Assembly: GCA_030220185.1 (NCBI GenBank)
Contig: JASPKZ010001598.1
Span: 2,500,501 to 2,564,500 of the forward strand
DNA from: Diploptera punctata
Lineage: Eukaryota > Arthropoda > Insecta > Blattodea > Blaberidae
Length of the DNA: 64,000 nucleotides
Direction: 5' to 3'
In this document: piece by piece, positions 1-11,330 of the stretch
How positions within the stretch are numbered: the first letter of the stretch is position 1
How the letters are laid out: the number at the start of each line of letters is the position of its first letter
Notes under the pieces: generated by a model
The model's input: only the letters and a program-made list of their open reading frames with translations
The model's database searches: none
Told to the model about the DNA's origin: nothing
Made by a program: the position numbers and the translations under genes

Positions 1-589
1 ATGGTAAAAATTGTACACGAGTACTATATTGAAGCCCTGAAAATTTCAGGTCTCTAGCTTTAATAGTTTAGAAGAAAATGTTCTTTATATAATCAAAAAT
101 GAATGCTAACTATGGCAGAGAGTTGACGGCTCATGCCCACATTTTAAAGGGACGGGGGATATTTAAAACAAATAATAAACACACTTGGAAACAAGATACA
201 GGCAAGACAATTATACCATATTAAAGAGGAATCTTTCTAGTATTTTAATTGATAAAAATGAAAAAGCATTTTTCATCACATCTGGCCTTCCGGGTCCCCT
301 TAAAATAAATGTTAGTAATATATTTTTATGTGCTTGCAATTTTATATAATGTAATTGTTCCTTTATACTTTTCGCATTGCTATTGTACAGCACTGAATAA
401 CTTCTTGTTGAGATTTGTTTAGATCTCTGTATGGGTGACAATTATATTGTGAGAATAAAGCTTCTTATTTTCTAACCACAGCTTTAATATCTTGCTTTGG
501 AACTATTTTTTTATATCATGCTTCCTAAAAACTGCAATTCGGCTATTTCTATACCATTGAGCTGAAATCACATTTCACTTTAATTATTT

Positions 590-860
590 CCTCTCATTAT
601 TTTGGTTTTTTGTTTATTCAGTCACAGTCCTTCTGTGCTTCCTGCTTTCTCCAGATCTCTCAATTTTGTTTCGATGTCAGAGAATTTGTGTGCCAAACAT
701 CGCCGGCTAATTCCATATCTTTAAGTCTACCATTCGGATCCCATTGAATCCCAATATATCTTCAATTACATGCATTTGTCATTATGTCATCTAAGACCAA
801 TATAAATAACAATGGTGATATCAAACAACTTTCTCTTACTCTGTTCTGACAAGAAAAAGT
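590..860 (-). pseudogene. Non-LTR reverse transcriptase palm fragment (copy 1)
   Basis: On the minus strand this encodes a decayed RT palm. The MSPLLF motif, the position of the YADD catalytic box and a GL-stop-LNKQKT stretch can be read by comparison with the better copy at 38,487-38,790. Here a 7-bp deletion next to the catalytic box (missing relative to 38,605-38,615) shifts the frame, and a stop interrupts the GL-x-LN motif. It cannot encode a working enzyme. On this strand it lies downstream of its own C-terminal domain (1,082-1,665), an order opposite to that of a normal RT. Confidence 0.75.
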
Positions 861-979
861 TTCGGATAGTTTGTCCTGGTGTGATATATATTTACCTGGC
901 TATAGAGTAGTTGATGGCATAAGCAGGATGTTAAGTTACAAAAACGTAAAGACTTTAAATCAAAATTATATTACTGGAC

Positions 980-1046
980 TGACCAGCCTCATGGGCTAGT
1001 GGTCAGAGTCGGTTCATGGGGTCCCGGATGCAATTCCCGATCAGAC
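980..1046 (+). repeat. tRNA-like SINE head (copy 1)
   Basis: About 70 bp resemble a tRNA-derived Pol III promoter. There is an A-box-like TGGGCTAGTGG and, about 35 bp on, a weak B box (GGATGCAATTCC against GGTTCGANTCC). The cloverleaf is not convincing, so this is more likely a SINE head than a tRNA gene. It is repeated at 38,995-39,064, where the B box is closer to consensus (GGGTGCAATTCC). Confidence 0.45.
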
Positions 1047-1081
1047 CATCAGTAATTTTTCTTCTTCGTCACTTCACGGGC

Positions 1082-1665
1082 TAAGCAAATTGCCTGTTCC
1101 GCCTCAGAGTTGCTCTGTCCATCTTTTCACTGGCCTTCCTACATTCCTTGAACTTCTTGGCTTGTAGTTGAATGCTGCTCTTGATAATCTTGATACATTC
1201 ATTCTTTCCACTGTGTAAACCATTTCTCTCTATATTCTCTGATTTTCACATCCAATGGATATATATTTAACTCTGTTCTTATATCTTCATTCCTTATCCG
1301 ATCCAATCTTGTGCAGCCTTTTGTTCTTCTAAGGAAGTTAATTTTTGCGCTTTGTATTCTACTTTGCAGTTTTTTTGGCATTATCCAAGTTTCGCTACAA
1401 TAAAGTAATGCAGGAACTGCCAATGTTTTATAAAACTTCAATCTAGTTTCTCTTCTTGTTTTATTCTTTAATGTTTTATGTTTAGTTCCGCATATCATTT
1501 GAAATTATGATAGTTTCATATTTATGTCTCTTTCAGTTTTTGTGTTTATAGTAAAATTACAACCCAAATAATTAAAATTTGTTACTTGTTCCAGAGGTTT
1601 GTTGTCTATTACGATTTTTTATCTTATATGATCGTTTCCCCAAAATGCCATTATTTTTGTTTTTT
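1082..1665 (-). pseudogene. Non-LTR retrotransposon RT C-terminal domain (copy 1)
   Basis: The minus-strand reading runs from KIMAF through TLKNKTRRETRLKFYKT, a C-SETW motif and FLRRTKG to LNIYPLDVKIREYREKW. This is the conserved post-palm region of insect non-LTR RTs (thumb and C-terminal domain). Copy 1 has a stop near 1,507 (KLS-stop-FQM) and an indel near 1,208-1,214 that shifts the frame before the final GRPVKRW block. It reads through the site near 1,315 where copy 2 has a stop. A short AAG-rich tail follows the coding part near 1,065. Confidence 0.85.
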
Positions 1666-1883
1666 CTTAATGGGAATTATTACTGTGGCCTCCCATGGTC
1701 TGGATTTAGGTTAATGGACGCTCCTGGCGATTCATTATCATTCAATATCCATCTTATCAATAATGTAACGAACCTCCAACAACCGGGGGCCCCAAGTTAA
1801 CAAGTGGATTGCAATTCCGCCAATGTCAGGTGATAATACCAAAAATGTAATAAAGACAACCTGGAGGCTTAACAAAAACTATA

Positions 1884-2583
1884 TTAATAGGCCGAGTGGG
1901 AGATGACAAGCTTTTTATCTGCCCACTTTAAGAGCACCTAGTTGCAAGAAATATTAATAAAACACTGTTTTAAACGTATTTAGCTAAGAGATGTAATTAT
2001 CGCTTCATTATTTTATTATGAAAATAAAGTGGGACTATTTCCTGTCATGCCACAGAGGTTACAATAGTTCTTTCTTCTAACCAGCGATAAACCACCGATA
2101 ACCAGCGATACACCACCGATAAACCATAAATGAGCACAATGTGTACACTTAATCATGGGATTCATATCTGTGTACCATATCTATGGTTTCAACAAATTAG
2201 GCCCGGATTTCTCTTTTACTTATTTACCGCGTAAACTAATAAAAAAGGACATTCCGTGCGATTCACCTAGGTTAGAGTAATTGATTTATGTTACTGCTAT
2301 TGCTTTAGATTTGGTTAGCTTTTAGGTTCCTTGCATTTTAAATGTGATTTGATAAGTAAAATAAATTACCTCTTCATATTAGTTATTCTATGAAAACTTC
2401 TGACGGTTACAACATAAAATCATAATACCACTAGTTCATTTGATGATACGTTTACACATTTTGACGATGGTTATACTTCACAGATAAATGCCACCATTAA
2501 TACTTTATAATACTTTAAATTACATAAAAAATGGCATATGTAGCGTAAGTAAAAAGCTTGTCTTGTACAACCCCACCTATTAA
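1884..2583. mobile_element. TTAA-flanked MITE-like element with terminal inverted repeats (copy 1)
   Basis: The left end reads TTAA-TAGGCCGAGTGGGA...ACAAGCTTTTTA. The reverse complement of the right end reads TTAA-TAGGTGGGG...GACAAGCTTTTTA. The ends therefore form an imperfect inverted repeat of about 30 bp, flanked by TTAA at 1,884-1,887 and 2,580-2,583. The 692-bp interior has no transposase-like reading frame. TTAA targets are typical of piggyBac and Kolobok families, but I cannot assign the superfamily. The same element is at 39,906-40,616. Confidence 0.6.
2080..2130. repeat. Short tandem repeat inside the MITE
   Basis: The words CCAGCGATA and CACCGATAA alternate here. In copy 2 (40,100-40,160) the same words are separated by about 20 extra bases, so this small tandem has changed length since the segmental duplication. 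Confidence 0.6.
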
Positions 2584-3469
2584 TAGGTTAGTTTTGCAGG
2601 TTGAATCTTTATTCTCTGTTGAAGTAGCCTAGTATAACATTGAAATGTCACGTGTCAATTCAGATTATCGGCTTTAAAGAAAATACTTAAAATCGACTTA
2701 AAAATTACTTGTAGTATAGTATATAATATAATATAAACAGGCTACAATAACAGGATGGATCCCGTCATATCAAGACAGCATATCAAATATTATATTTTTT
2801 ATTCAAAACCATTATAATTTTTCTTCAATACATCCAATTCCCATTTCCCCACTCACTTTTTCTAGATCATTTATTACAGTTCTCACTAGGTTCCGTTGCT
2901 TCACTAATTCAGCTGCTGATTTCTATAAACGAGTCAAATGTAGTAAGTTTGAATGTGGGAAGTTCGAACCTCTTCATAAAATGTAAGTTAAAGTAAGTTA
3001 GTATACTGGAACAAGTAAATTATGTTTAAAAATGCACAAAACTCCTCGCAAAAATGTATAAAACTGCCAAAAAGTAACAGCTGCTACAAACAGTTGGTGT
3101 ATATATCACCGTACACAACAACAACAAGTAGCAGAAACTCAACCTGCAGAAGATGGAAGATGACTTCAGAAAGCGCTCCAGTTATTTTTATATACAACAT
3201 TTTAACAACGTTGAGGACGACGGCACCTATTAACAGGTACGATTTAATTTTTAACTTTTATAATAAGAACTAATGTGCTACAAAATCTACAAAAAAAGCA
3301 ATATACCAACAAAACAAAAATGACAAAAATGTAAATACATGCAATCACAAAGATGCCTGTTCAACATCCTTTTCCGCCAAAACGTGTTTATATCTGACCA
3401 CTGTATAGAGTTCATAGAAAAAAGATACAAGTGCATCAAAATTCTTGCACTGATAACTATTAACAGTTA

Positions 3470-3785
3470 AAATGGAATTAAACAATTGTATGGAGTTTAA
3501 TTTGTCGGTCCCCAGGAGAAAAAGCTAGAATCGACTGCAAAAATTCTTTGGTATATAATAAACAAAGTTTAATTTATCGATCCATGTCGTAAAAGCTAGA
3601 CCCAAATTCAAAAATTGTTTAGCATATGATATAAACAGGCTACAAATTTTTTCAAAGTTTAATTTGTGGTTCCCTGCCATAAAAGCTAGAACGGGTCTGA
3701 TCCTGTGAAATCCAGCAGTTACAATAGAATTAACAAAATTGCTCAATTTTTAATTTGTCGGCTAGTATCCAAAATAAGAGAAAGC
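3470..3785 (+). repeat. Degenerate satellite leading into module M (copy 1)
   Basis: Two to three highly diverged satellite units can be recognised by AGTTAAAATGGAATTAA, TTTAATTTGTCG, GGTATATAATA, CTGCCATAAAAGCTAGAA and GATCCTGTGAAATCC. They contain the longer block (GACTGCAAAAATT...) absent from the A and B units. The homologous stretch in L copy 2 is 41,480-41,804. Confidence 0.8.
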
Positions 3786-4264
3786 CAACTACAAAAATTA
3801 ATCGGTATATAATATAAACAGGCAACAACTAGCCCGGATAACGTGAACGGAATATGAAGAAATATTTATCAATGTTTCACGTGATTCCAATAGGTTCAAA
3901 AAAATCATTGAAAAAAGTTAGTGTGAAATTCTGTGACAAAAAATTGAAGCGTGTCAATATTTTATAAATACAAGCTGTAAAAAGATTCAATAAGCAGATG
4001 ATTAAAAAAATTAACTACGTCTTATTATTCATGATTTACCAATAACTATTATAGTAAATATTGACGAACGCTCTGCCATCTATGTCGAAGAGTTTCAATA
4101 AACACGAGCAGAAATTTATACGTTTTAAAATTGATTCATTTCCCTGCGGTCCAAAACATTTAAATAATTAGCATTAGAAATAGCGATAATGCTTCTTTCC
4201 TCTAACGTTTAGCAGAGGTATTTATTTCATACTAAGATGGGTTTTATGTGTTTACGTTATTGAA
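3786..4264. repeat. Module M, copy 1
   Basis: A 480-bp non-satellite sequence found five times in the window (3,786; 11,815; 24,655; 41,805; 52,518). It starts at CCAACTACAAAAATTAATCG, contains GACGAACGCTCTGCCATC, and has no open frame or recognised domain. In this copy it is cut at ACGTTATTGAACTG and joins the satellite directly. At 12,304, 25,134 and 53,002 it continues into a further shared tail. Confidence 0.9.
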
Positions 4265-4755
4265 CTGCCATAAAAGCTACAACTGGACGGATCCTGTGAT
4301 ATCCCACAGTTAAAATAGAATTAAGAAAATTGTCAAACGTTTAAATTTTCTGCCAGCCTGCAATAAATGGTATATAATATAAACTGGCAACAACATTTTT
4401 CTAAGTATAATTTGTCGTTCCCTGCCATAAATGCTAGAACTGGACGGATCCTGTGATATCCGGCAGTTAAAATAGAATTAAGAAAATTGTTAAATGTTTA
4501 AATTGTCTGCCAGGGTGCAATAAATGGTATATAATATAAACTGGCAACAACATTCTTCAAAGTATAATTTGTCGTTCCCTGCCATAAAAGCTAGAACTGG
4601 ACGGATCCTGTGATATCCCACAGTTAAAATAGAATTAAGAAAATTGTCAAATGTTTAAATTTTCTGCCTGCCTGCAATAAATGGTATATAATATAAACTG
4701 GCAACAACATTTTTCAAAGTATAATTTGTCGTTCCCTGCCATAAAAGCTAGAATT
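4265..4755 (+). repeat. Three B-like satellite units (157 bp) at the left edge of array A1
   Basis: GGACGG starts fall at 4,285, 4,442, 4,599 and 4,756, giving a 157-bp period. The units are B-like (GCAATAAATGGTATATAATA, GTCGTTCCCTGCCATAAAAG) but keep AAGAAAATTGTCAAA instead of AATAAATTGTTAAA. The last one passes directly into the second sub-unit of an A repeat at the shared CTGTGATATCCCACAG-type motif (here AATGTGATATCCCACAG). Confidence 0.92.
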
Positions 4756-5099
4756 GGACGGATAATGTGATATCCCACAGTATATAAAATAAAAGGCAAC
4801 AACGAGCCTGCAATAAAAGCTAGAAATGGACGGATCCTGTGATATCCCACAGTTAAATTAGAATTAAGAAATTTGTTAAAAGATTAATTTGTCGGCACTT
4901 CTCCAAAATAAGAGGATGGATAGGACGGTCCTGTGACATCCCACAGTATATAAAATAAAAGGCAACGATGAGCCTGCCATAAAAGCTAGAAATTGACGGA
5001 TCCTGTGATATCCCACAGTTAAATTAGAATTAAGAAATTTGTTAAAAGTTTAATTTGTCGGCAGTTCTCCAAAATAAGAGGATGCATAGGACGGTCCTG

Positions 5100-6000
5100 T
5101 GATATCCCACAGTATATAAAATAAAAGGTAACAACGAGCCTGCCATAAAAGCTAGAAATGGACGGATTCTGTGATATCCCACAGTTAAATTAGGATTAAG
5201 AAATTTGTTAAAAGATTAATTTGTCGGCACTTCTCCAAAATAAGAGGATAGCTAGGACGGTCCTGTGATATCCCACAGTATATAAAATAAAAGGCAACAA
5301 AGAGCCTGCAATAAAAGCTAGAAATGGACGGATCCTGTGATATCCCACAGTTAAATTAGAATTAAGAAATTTGTTAAAAGATTAATTTGTCGGCACTTCT
5401 CCAAAATAAGAGGATGCATAGGACGGTCCTGTGATATCCCACAGTATATAAAATAAAAGGTAACAACGAGCCTGCCATAAAAGCTAGAAATGGACGGATT
5501 CTGTGATATCCCACAGTTAAATTAGGATTAAGAAATTTGTTAAAAGATTAATTTGTCGGCACTTCTCCAAAATAAGAGGATAGCTAGGACGGTCCTGTGA
5601 TATCCCACAGTATATAAAATAAAAGGCAACAAAGAGCCTGCAATAAAAGCTAGAAATGGACGGATCCTGTGATATCCCACAGTTAAATTAGAATTAAGAA
5701 ATTTGTTAAAAGATTAATTTGTCGGCACTTCTCCAAAATAAGAGGATGGATAGGACGGTCCTGTGATATCCCACAGTATATAAAATAAAAGGTAACAACG
5801 AGCCTGCCATAAAAGCTAGAAATGGACGGATTCTGTGATATCCCACAGTTAAATTAGGATTAAGAAATTTGTTAAAAGATTAATTTGTCGGCACTTCTCC
5901 AAAATAAGAGGATAGCTAGGACGGTCCTGTGATATCCCACAGTATATAAAATAAAAGGCAACAAAGAGCCTGCAATAAAAGCTAGAAATGGACGGATCCT
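5100..6000 (+). repeat. Dimeric higher-order repeat, 332 bp, in array A1
   Basis: The diagnostic variant GGATTCTGTGATATC, followed by TTAGGATTAAG and GAGGATAGCTAGG, recurs at 5,161, 5,493 and 5,825. That is exactly 332 bp (two 166-bp units) each time. Intervening units carry the alternative GGATCCTG and TTAGAATTAAG. Confidence 0.9.
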
Positions 6001-7509
6001 GTGATATCCCACAGTTAAATTAGAATTAAGAAATTTGTTAAAAGATTAATTTGTCGGCACTTCTCCAAAATAAGAGGATAGCTAGGACGGTCCTGTGATA
6101 TCCCACAGTATATAAAATAAAAGGCAACAACGAGCCTGCCATAAAAGCTAGAAATGGACGGCTCCTGTGATATCCCACAGTTAAATTAGAATTAAGAAAT
6201 TTGTTAAAAGATAAATTTGTCGGCACTTCTCCAAAATAAGAGGATGGATAGGACGGTCCTGTGATATCCCACAGTATATAAAATAAAAGGCAACAACGAG
6301 CCTGCAATAAAAGCTAGAAATGGACGGATCCTGTGATATCTCACAGTTTAAATATAATTAAGAAATCTGTTAAAAGTTTAATTTGTCGGCCCTTCTCCAA
6401 AATAAGAGGATGGATAAGACGGTCCTGTGACATCCCACAGTATATAAAATAAAAGGCAATAATGAGCCTGCCATAAATGCTAGAAATGGACGGATCCTGT
6501 GATATCCCACAGTTACATTAGAATTAAGAAATTTGTTAAAAGTTTAATTTGTCGGCAATTCTCCAAAATAAGGGGATGGCTAGGACCTCATGTGATATCC
6601 CACAGTATAAAAGTAAAAGGCAACAACGAGCCTGCAATAAAAGCTAGAAATGGACGGACGGATCCTGTGATATCCCACAGTTACATTAGAATTAAGAAAT
6701 TTGTTAAAAGTTTAATTTGTCGGCAATTCTCCAAAATAAGAGGATGGATAGGACGGTCCTGTGATATCCCACAGTATATAAAGTAAATGGCAACAACGAG
6801 CCTGCCATAAAAGCTAGAAATGGAAGGACGGATCCTGTGATATCCCATAGTTACAATAAAATAAAGAAATTTGTTAAAAGTTTAATTTGTCGGCACTTCT
6901 CCAAAATAAGAGGATGGATAGGACGGCCCTGTGATATCCCACAGTATATAAAATAAAAGGCAACAATGAGCCTGCCATAAAAGCTAGAAATGGACGGATC
7001 CTGTGATATCCCACAGTTACATTAGAATTAAGAAATTTGTTAAAAAATTTAATTTGTCGGCAATTCTCCAAAATAAGAGGATGGATAGGACGGTCCTGTG
7101 ATATCCCACAGTATATAAAATAAAAGGCAACAATGAGCCTGCCATAAAAGCTAGAAATGGACGGATCCTGTGATATCCCACAGTTACATTAGAATTAAGA
7201 AATTTGTTAAAAAATTTAATTTGTCGGCAATTCTCCAAAATAAGAGGATGGATAGGACGGTCCTGTGATATCCCACAGTATATAAAATAAAAGGCAACAA
7301 CCAGCCTGCAATAAAAGCTAGAAATGGACGGATCCTGTGATATCCCACAGTTAAATTAGAAATAAGAAATTTGTTAAAAGATTAATTTGTCGGCACTTAT
7401 CCAAAATAAGAGGATGGATAGGACGGTCCTGTGATATCCCACAGTATATAAAATAAAAGGCAACAACGAGCCTGCAATAAAAGCTAGAAATGGACGGATC
7501 CTGTGATAT

Positions 7510-8840
7510 CCCACAGTTAAATTAGAATTAAGAAATTTGTTAAAATATTAATTTTGTCGGCACTTCTCCAAAATAAGAGGATGGATAGGACGGTCCTGTG
7601 ATATCCCACAGTATATAAAATAAAAGGCAACAACGAGCCTGCAATAAAAGCTAGAAATGGACGGATCCTGTGATATCCCACAGTTAAAATAGAATTAAGA
7701 AATTTGTTAAAAGAATAATTTGTCGGCACTTCTCCAAAATAAGAGGATGGATAGGACCTCCTGTGATATCCCACAGTATATAAAATAAAAGGCAACAACG
7801 AACCTGCAATAAAAGCTAGAAATGGACGGATCCTGTGATATCCCACAGTTAAATTAGAATTAAGAAATTTGTTAAAAGATTAATTTGTCGGCACTTCTCC
7901 AAAATAAGAGGATGGATAGGACGGTCCTGTGATATCCCACAGTATATAAAATAAAAGGCAACAACAAGCCTGCAATAAAAGCTAAAAATGGACGGATCCT
8001 GTGATATACCACAGTTAAATTAGAATTAAGAAATTTGTTAAAAGATTAATTTGTCGGCACTTCTCCAAAATAAGAGGATGGATAGGAAGGTCCTGTGATA
8101 TCCCACAGTATATAAAATAAAAGGCAACAACGAGCCTGCAATAAAAGCTAGAAATGGACGGATCCTGTGATATACCACAGTTAAATTAGAATTAAGAAAT
8201 TTGTTAAAAGATTAATTTGTCGGCACTTCTCCAAAATAAGAGGATGGATAGGACGGTCCTGTGATATCCCACAGTATATAAAATAAAAGGCAACAACGAG
8301 CCTGCAATAAAAGCTAGAAATGGACGGATCCTGTGATATCCCACAGTTAAAATAGAATTAAGAAATTTGTTAAAAGAATAATTTGTCGGCACTTCTCCAA
8401 AATAAGAGGATGGATAGGACCTCCTGTGATATCCCACAGTATATAAAATAAAAGGCAACAACGAACCTGCAATAAAAGCTAGAAATGGACGGATCCTGTG
8501 ATATCCCACAGTTAAATTAGAATTAAGAAATTTGTTAAAAGATTAATTTGTCGGCACTTCTCCAAAATAAGAGGATGGATAGGACGGTCCTGTGATATCC
8601 CACAGTATATAAAATAAAAGGCAACAACAAGCCTGCAATAAAAGCTAAAAATGGACGGATCCTGTGATATACCACAGTTAAATTAGAATTAAGAAATTTG
8701 TTAAAAGATTAATTTGTCGGCACTTCTCCAAAATAAGAGGATGGATAGGAAGGTCCTGTGATATCCCACAGTATATAAAATAAAAGGCAACAACGAGCCT
8801 GCCATAAAAGCTAGAAATGGACGGATCCTGTGATACCCCA
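7510..8840 (+). repeat. Four-unit higher-order repeat (about 663 bp) in array A1
   Basis: Shared variants ACGAACCTGCAATAAAAG (7,799 and 8,462) and ACAACAAGCCTGC (7,961 and 8,623) recur 662-663 bp apart, about four units. This shows a recent tandem duplication of a four-unit block. Confidence 0.88.
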
Positions 8841-9149
8841 CAGTTAATATAGAATTAAGAAATTTGTTAAAAGATTAATTTGTCGGCACTTCTCCAAAAT
8901 AAGAGGATGGATAGGACCTCCTGTGATATCCCACATTATATAAAATAAAAGGTAACAACGAGCCTGCAATAAAAGCTAGAAATGGACGGATCCTGTGATA
9001 TCCCACAGTTATATTAGAATTAAGAAATTTGTTAAAAGATTAATTTGTCGGCACTTCTCCAAAATAAGAGGATGGATAGGACGGTCCTGTGATATCCCAC
9101 AGTATATAAAATAAAAGGCAACAACGAGCCTGCAATAAAAGCTAGAAAT

Positions 9150-10480
9150 GGACGGATCCTGTGATATCTCACAGTTAAATTAGAATTAAGAAATTTGTTA
9201 AAATATTAATTTGTCGGCACTTCTACAAAATAAAATAAGAGGATGGATAGGACCTCCTGTGATATCCCACAGTATATAAAATAAAAGGCAACAACGAGCC
9301 TGCAAAAAAAGCTAGAAATGGACGGATCCTGTGATATCCCACAGTTAAATTAGAATTAAGAAATTTGTTAAAAGATTAATTTGTCGGCACTTCTCCAAAA
9401 TAAGAGGATGGATAAGACGGTCCTGTGATATCCCACAGTATATAAAATAAAAGGCAACAACGAGCCTGCCATAAAAGCTAGAAATGGACGGATCCTGTGA
9501 TATCCCACAGTTAAATTAGAATTAAGAAATTTGTTAAAAGATTAATTTGTCGGCACTTCTCCAAAATAAGAGGATGGATAGGACGGTCCTGTGATATCCC
9601 ACAGTATATAAAATAAAAGGCAACAACGAGCCTGCAATAAAGCTAGAAATGGACGGATCCTGTGATATCTCACAGTTAAATTAGAATTAAGAAATTTGTT
9701 AAAATATTAATTTGTCGGCACTTCTACAAAATAAGAGGATGGATAGGACCTCCTGTGATATCCCACAGTATATAAAATAAAAGGCAACAACGAGCCTGCA
9801 AAAAAAGCTAGAAATGGACGGATCCTGTGATATCCCACAGTTAAATTAGAATTAAGAAATTTGTTAAAAGATTAATTTGTCGGCACTTCTCCAAAATAAG
9901 AGGATGGATAAGACGGTCCTGTGATATCCCACAGTATATAAAATAAAAGGCAACAACGAGCCTGCAATAAAAGCTAGAAATGGACGGATCCTGTGATATC
10001 TCACAGTTAAATTAGAATTAAGAAATTTGTTAAAATATTAATTTGTCGGCACTTCTACAAAATAAGAGGATGGATAGGACCTCCTGTGATATCCCACAGT
10101 ATATAAAATAAAAGGCAACAACGAGCCTGCAAAAAAAGCTAGAAATGGACGGATCCAGTGATATCCCACAGTTAAATTAGAATTAAGAAATTTGTTAAAA
10201 GATTAATTTGTCGGCACTTCTCCAAAATAAGAGGATGGATAGGACGGTCCTGTGATATCCCACAGTATATAAAATAAAAGGCAACAACGAGCCTGCAATA
10301 AAAGCTAGAAATGGACGGATCCTGTGATATCTCACAGTTAAATTAGAATTAAGAAATTTGTTAAAATATTAATTTGTCGGCACTTCTACAAAATAAGAGG
10401 ATGGATAGGACCTCCTGTGATATCCCACAGTATATAAAATAAAAGGCAACAACGAGCCTGCAAAAAAAGCTAGAAATGGA
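9150..10480 (+). repeat. Trimer/dimer higher-order repeat in array A1
   Basis: The variant TTCTACAAAAT starts at 9,221, 9,722, 10,053 and 10,384. The spacings are 501, 331 and 331 bp (three, two and two units). The same units carry GATATCTCACAG and the downstream GCCTGCAAAAAAAGC. Confidence 0.9.
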
Positions 10481-11330
10481 CGGATCCTGTGATATCCCAC
10501 AGTTAAATTAGAATTAAGAAATTTGTTAAAAGATTAATTTGTCGGCACTTCTCCAAAATAAGAGGATGGATAAGACGGTCCTGTGATATCCCACAGTATA
10601 TAAAATAAAAGGCAACAACGAGCCTGCAAAAAAAGCTAGAAATGGACGGATCCTGTGATATCCCACAGTTAAATTAGAATTAAGAAATTTGTTAAAAAAG
10701 ATTAATTTGTCGGCACTTCTCCAAAATAAGAGGATGGATAGGACGGTCCTGTGATATCCCACAGTATATAAAATAAAAGGCAACAACGAGCCTGCAATAA
10801 AAGCTAGAAATGGACGGATCCTGTGATATCCCACAGTTAAATTAGAATTAAGAAATTTGTTAAAAGATTAATTTGTCGGCACTTCTCCAAAATAAGAGGA
10901 TGGATAGGACGGTCCTGTGATATCCCACAGTATATAAAATAAAAGGCAACAACGAGCCTGCAATAAAAGCTAGAAATGGACGGATCCTGTGATATCCCAC
11001 AGTTAAATTAGAATTAAGAAATTTGTTAAAAGATTAATTTGTCGGCACTTCTCCAAAATAAGAGGATGGATAGGACCGTCCTGTCATATCCCACAGTATA
11101 TAAAATAAAAGCCAACAACGAGCCTGCCATAAAAGCTAGAAATGGACGGATCCTGTGATATCTCACAGTTTAAATAGAATTAAGAAATTTGTTAAAAGCT
11201 TAATTTTTCAGCAGTTCTCCAAAATAAGAGGATGGATAGGACGGCCTTGTGATATCCCACAGTATATAAAATAAAAGGTAACAATGAGCCTGCCATAAAA
11301 GCTAGAAATTGACGGATCCTGTGATATCCC

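Larger units (their letters stand above)
1..4264. repeat. Duplicated left flank L, copy 1 (continues left of window)
   Basis: This segment aligns colinearly with 37,909-42,284. Base 1 already matches 37,909, so the left boundary lies outside the window. It carries RT fossils, a tRNA-like SINE head, a TTAA-type MITE, degenerate satellite and module M, and it ends where a satellite array begins. Copy 1 lacks about 110 bp present in copy 2 (38,789-38,894). The two copies carry different stop codons and frameshifts, so they have diverged since duplication. Parts without a recognisable element: 1-590, about 1,666-1,883 and 2,584-3,470. Confidence 0.93.
4756..11330 (+). repeat. Satellite array A1 (166-bp units, about 40 copies)
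   Basis: Head-to-tail 166-bp units. Each has sub-unit alpha (94 bp: CTGTGATATCCCACAG, TTAAATTAGAATTAAGAAA, TTGTCGGCACTTCTCC, GAGGATGGATAGGACGG) and sub-unit beta (72 bp: the same palindrome, then TATATAAAATAAAAGGC, CTGCCATAAAAGCTAGAA). Most units carry BamHI (GGATCC) and two EcoRV (GATATC) sites. Minus-strand readings with VGYHRIRPFLAF and SILLFWRSADK are translated satellite, not genes: the unit is not a multiple of three and the frames end within about 110 codons. Local higher-order repeats are listed separately. Confidence 0.97.

Noticed and set aside
10526..10834. Minus-strand open frames of 60-115 codons repeated across arrays (VGYHRIRPFLAF, MERHIKLCKIVL types)
   Set aside because: They are translations of the satellite unit. 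Units are 166 or 155 bp, not multiples of three, and frames stop at unit variants. They track the repeat, not codon use.
4756..11330. CRISPR array
   Set aside because: There are no spacers; whole 155/166-bp units repeat head to tail, and the surroundings are eukaryotic retroelements.
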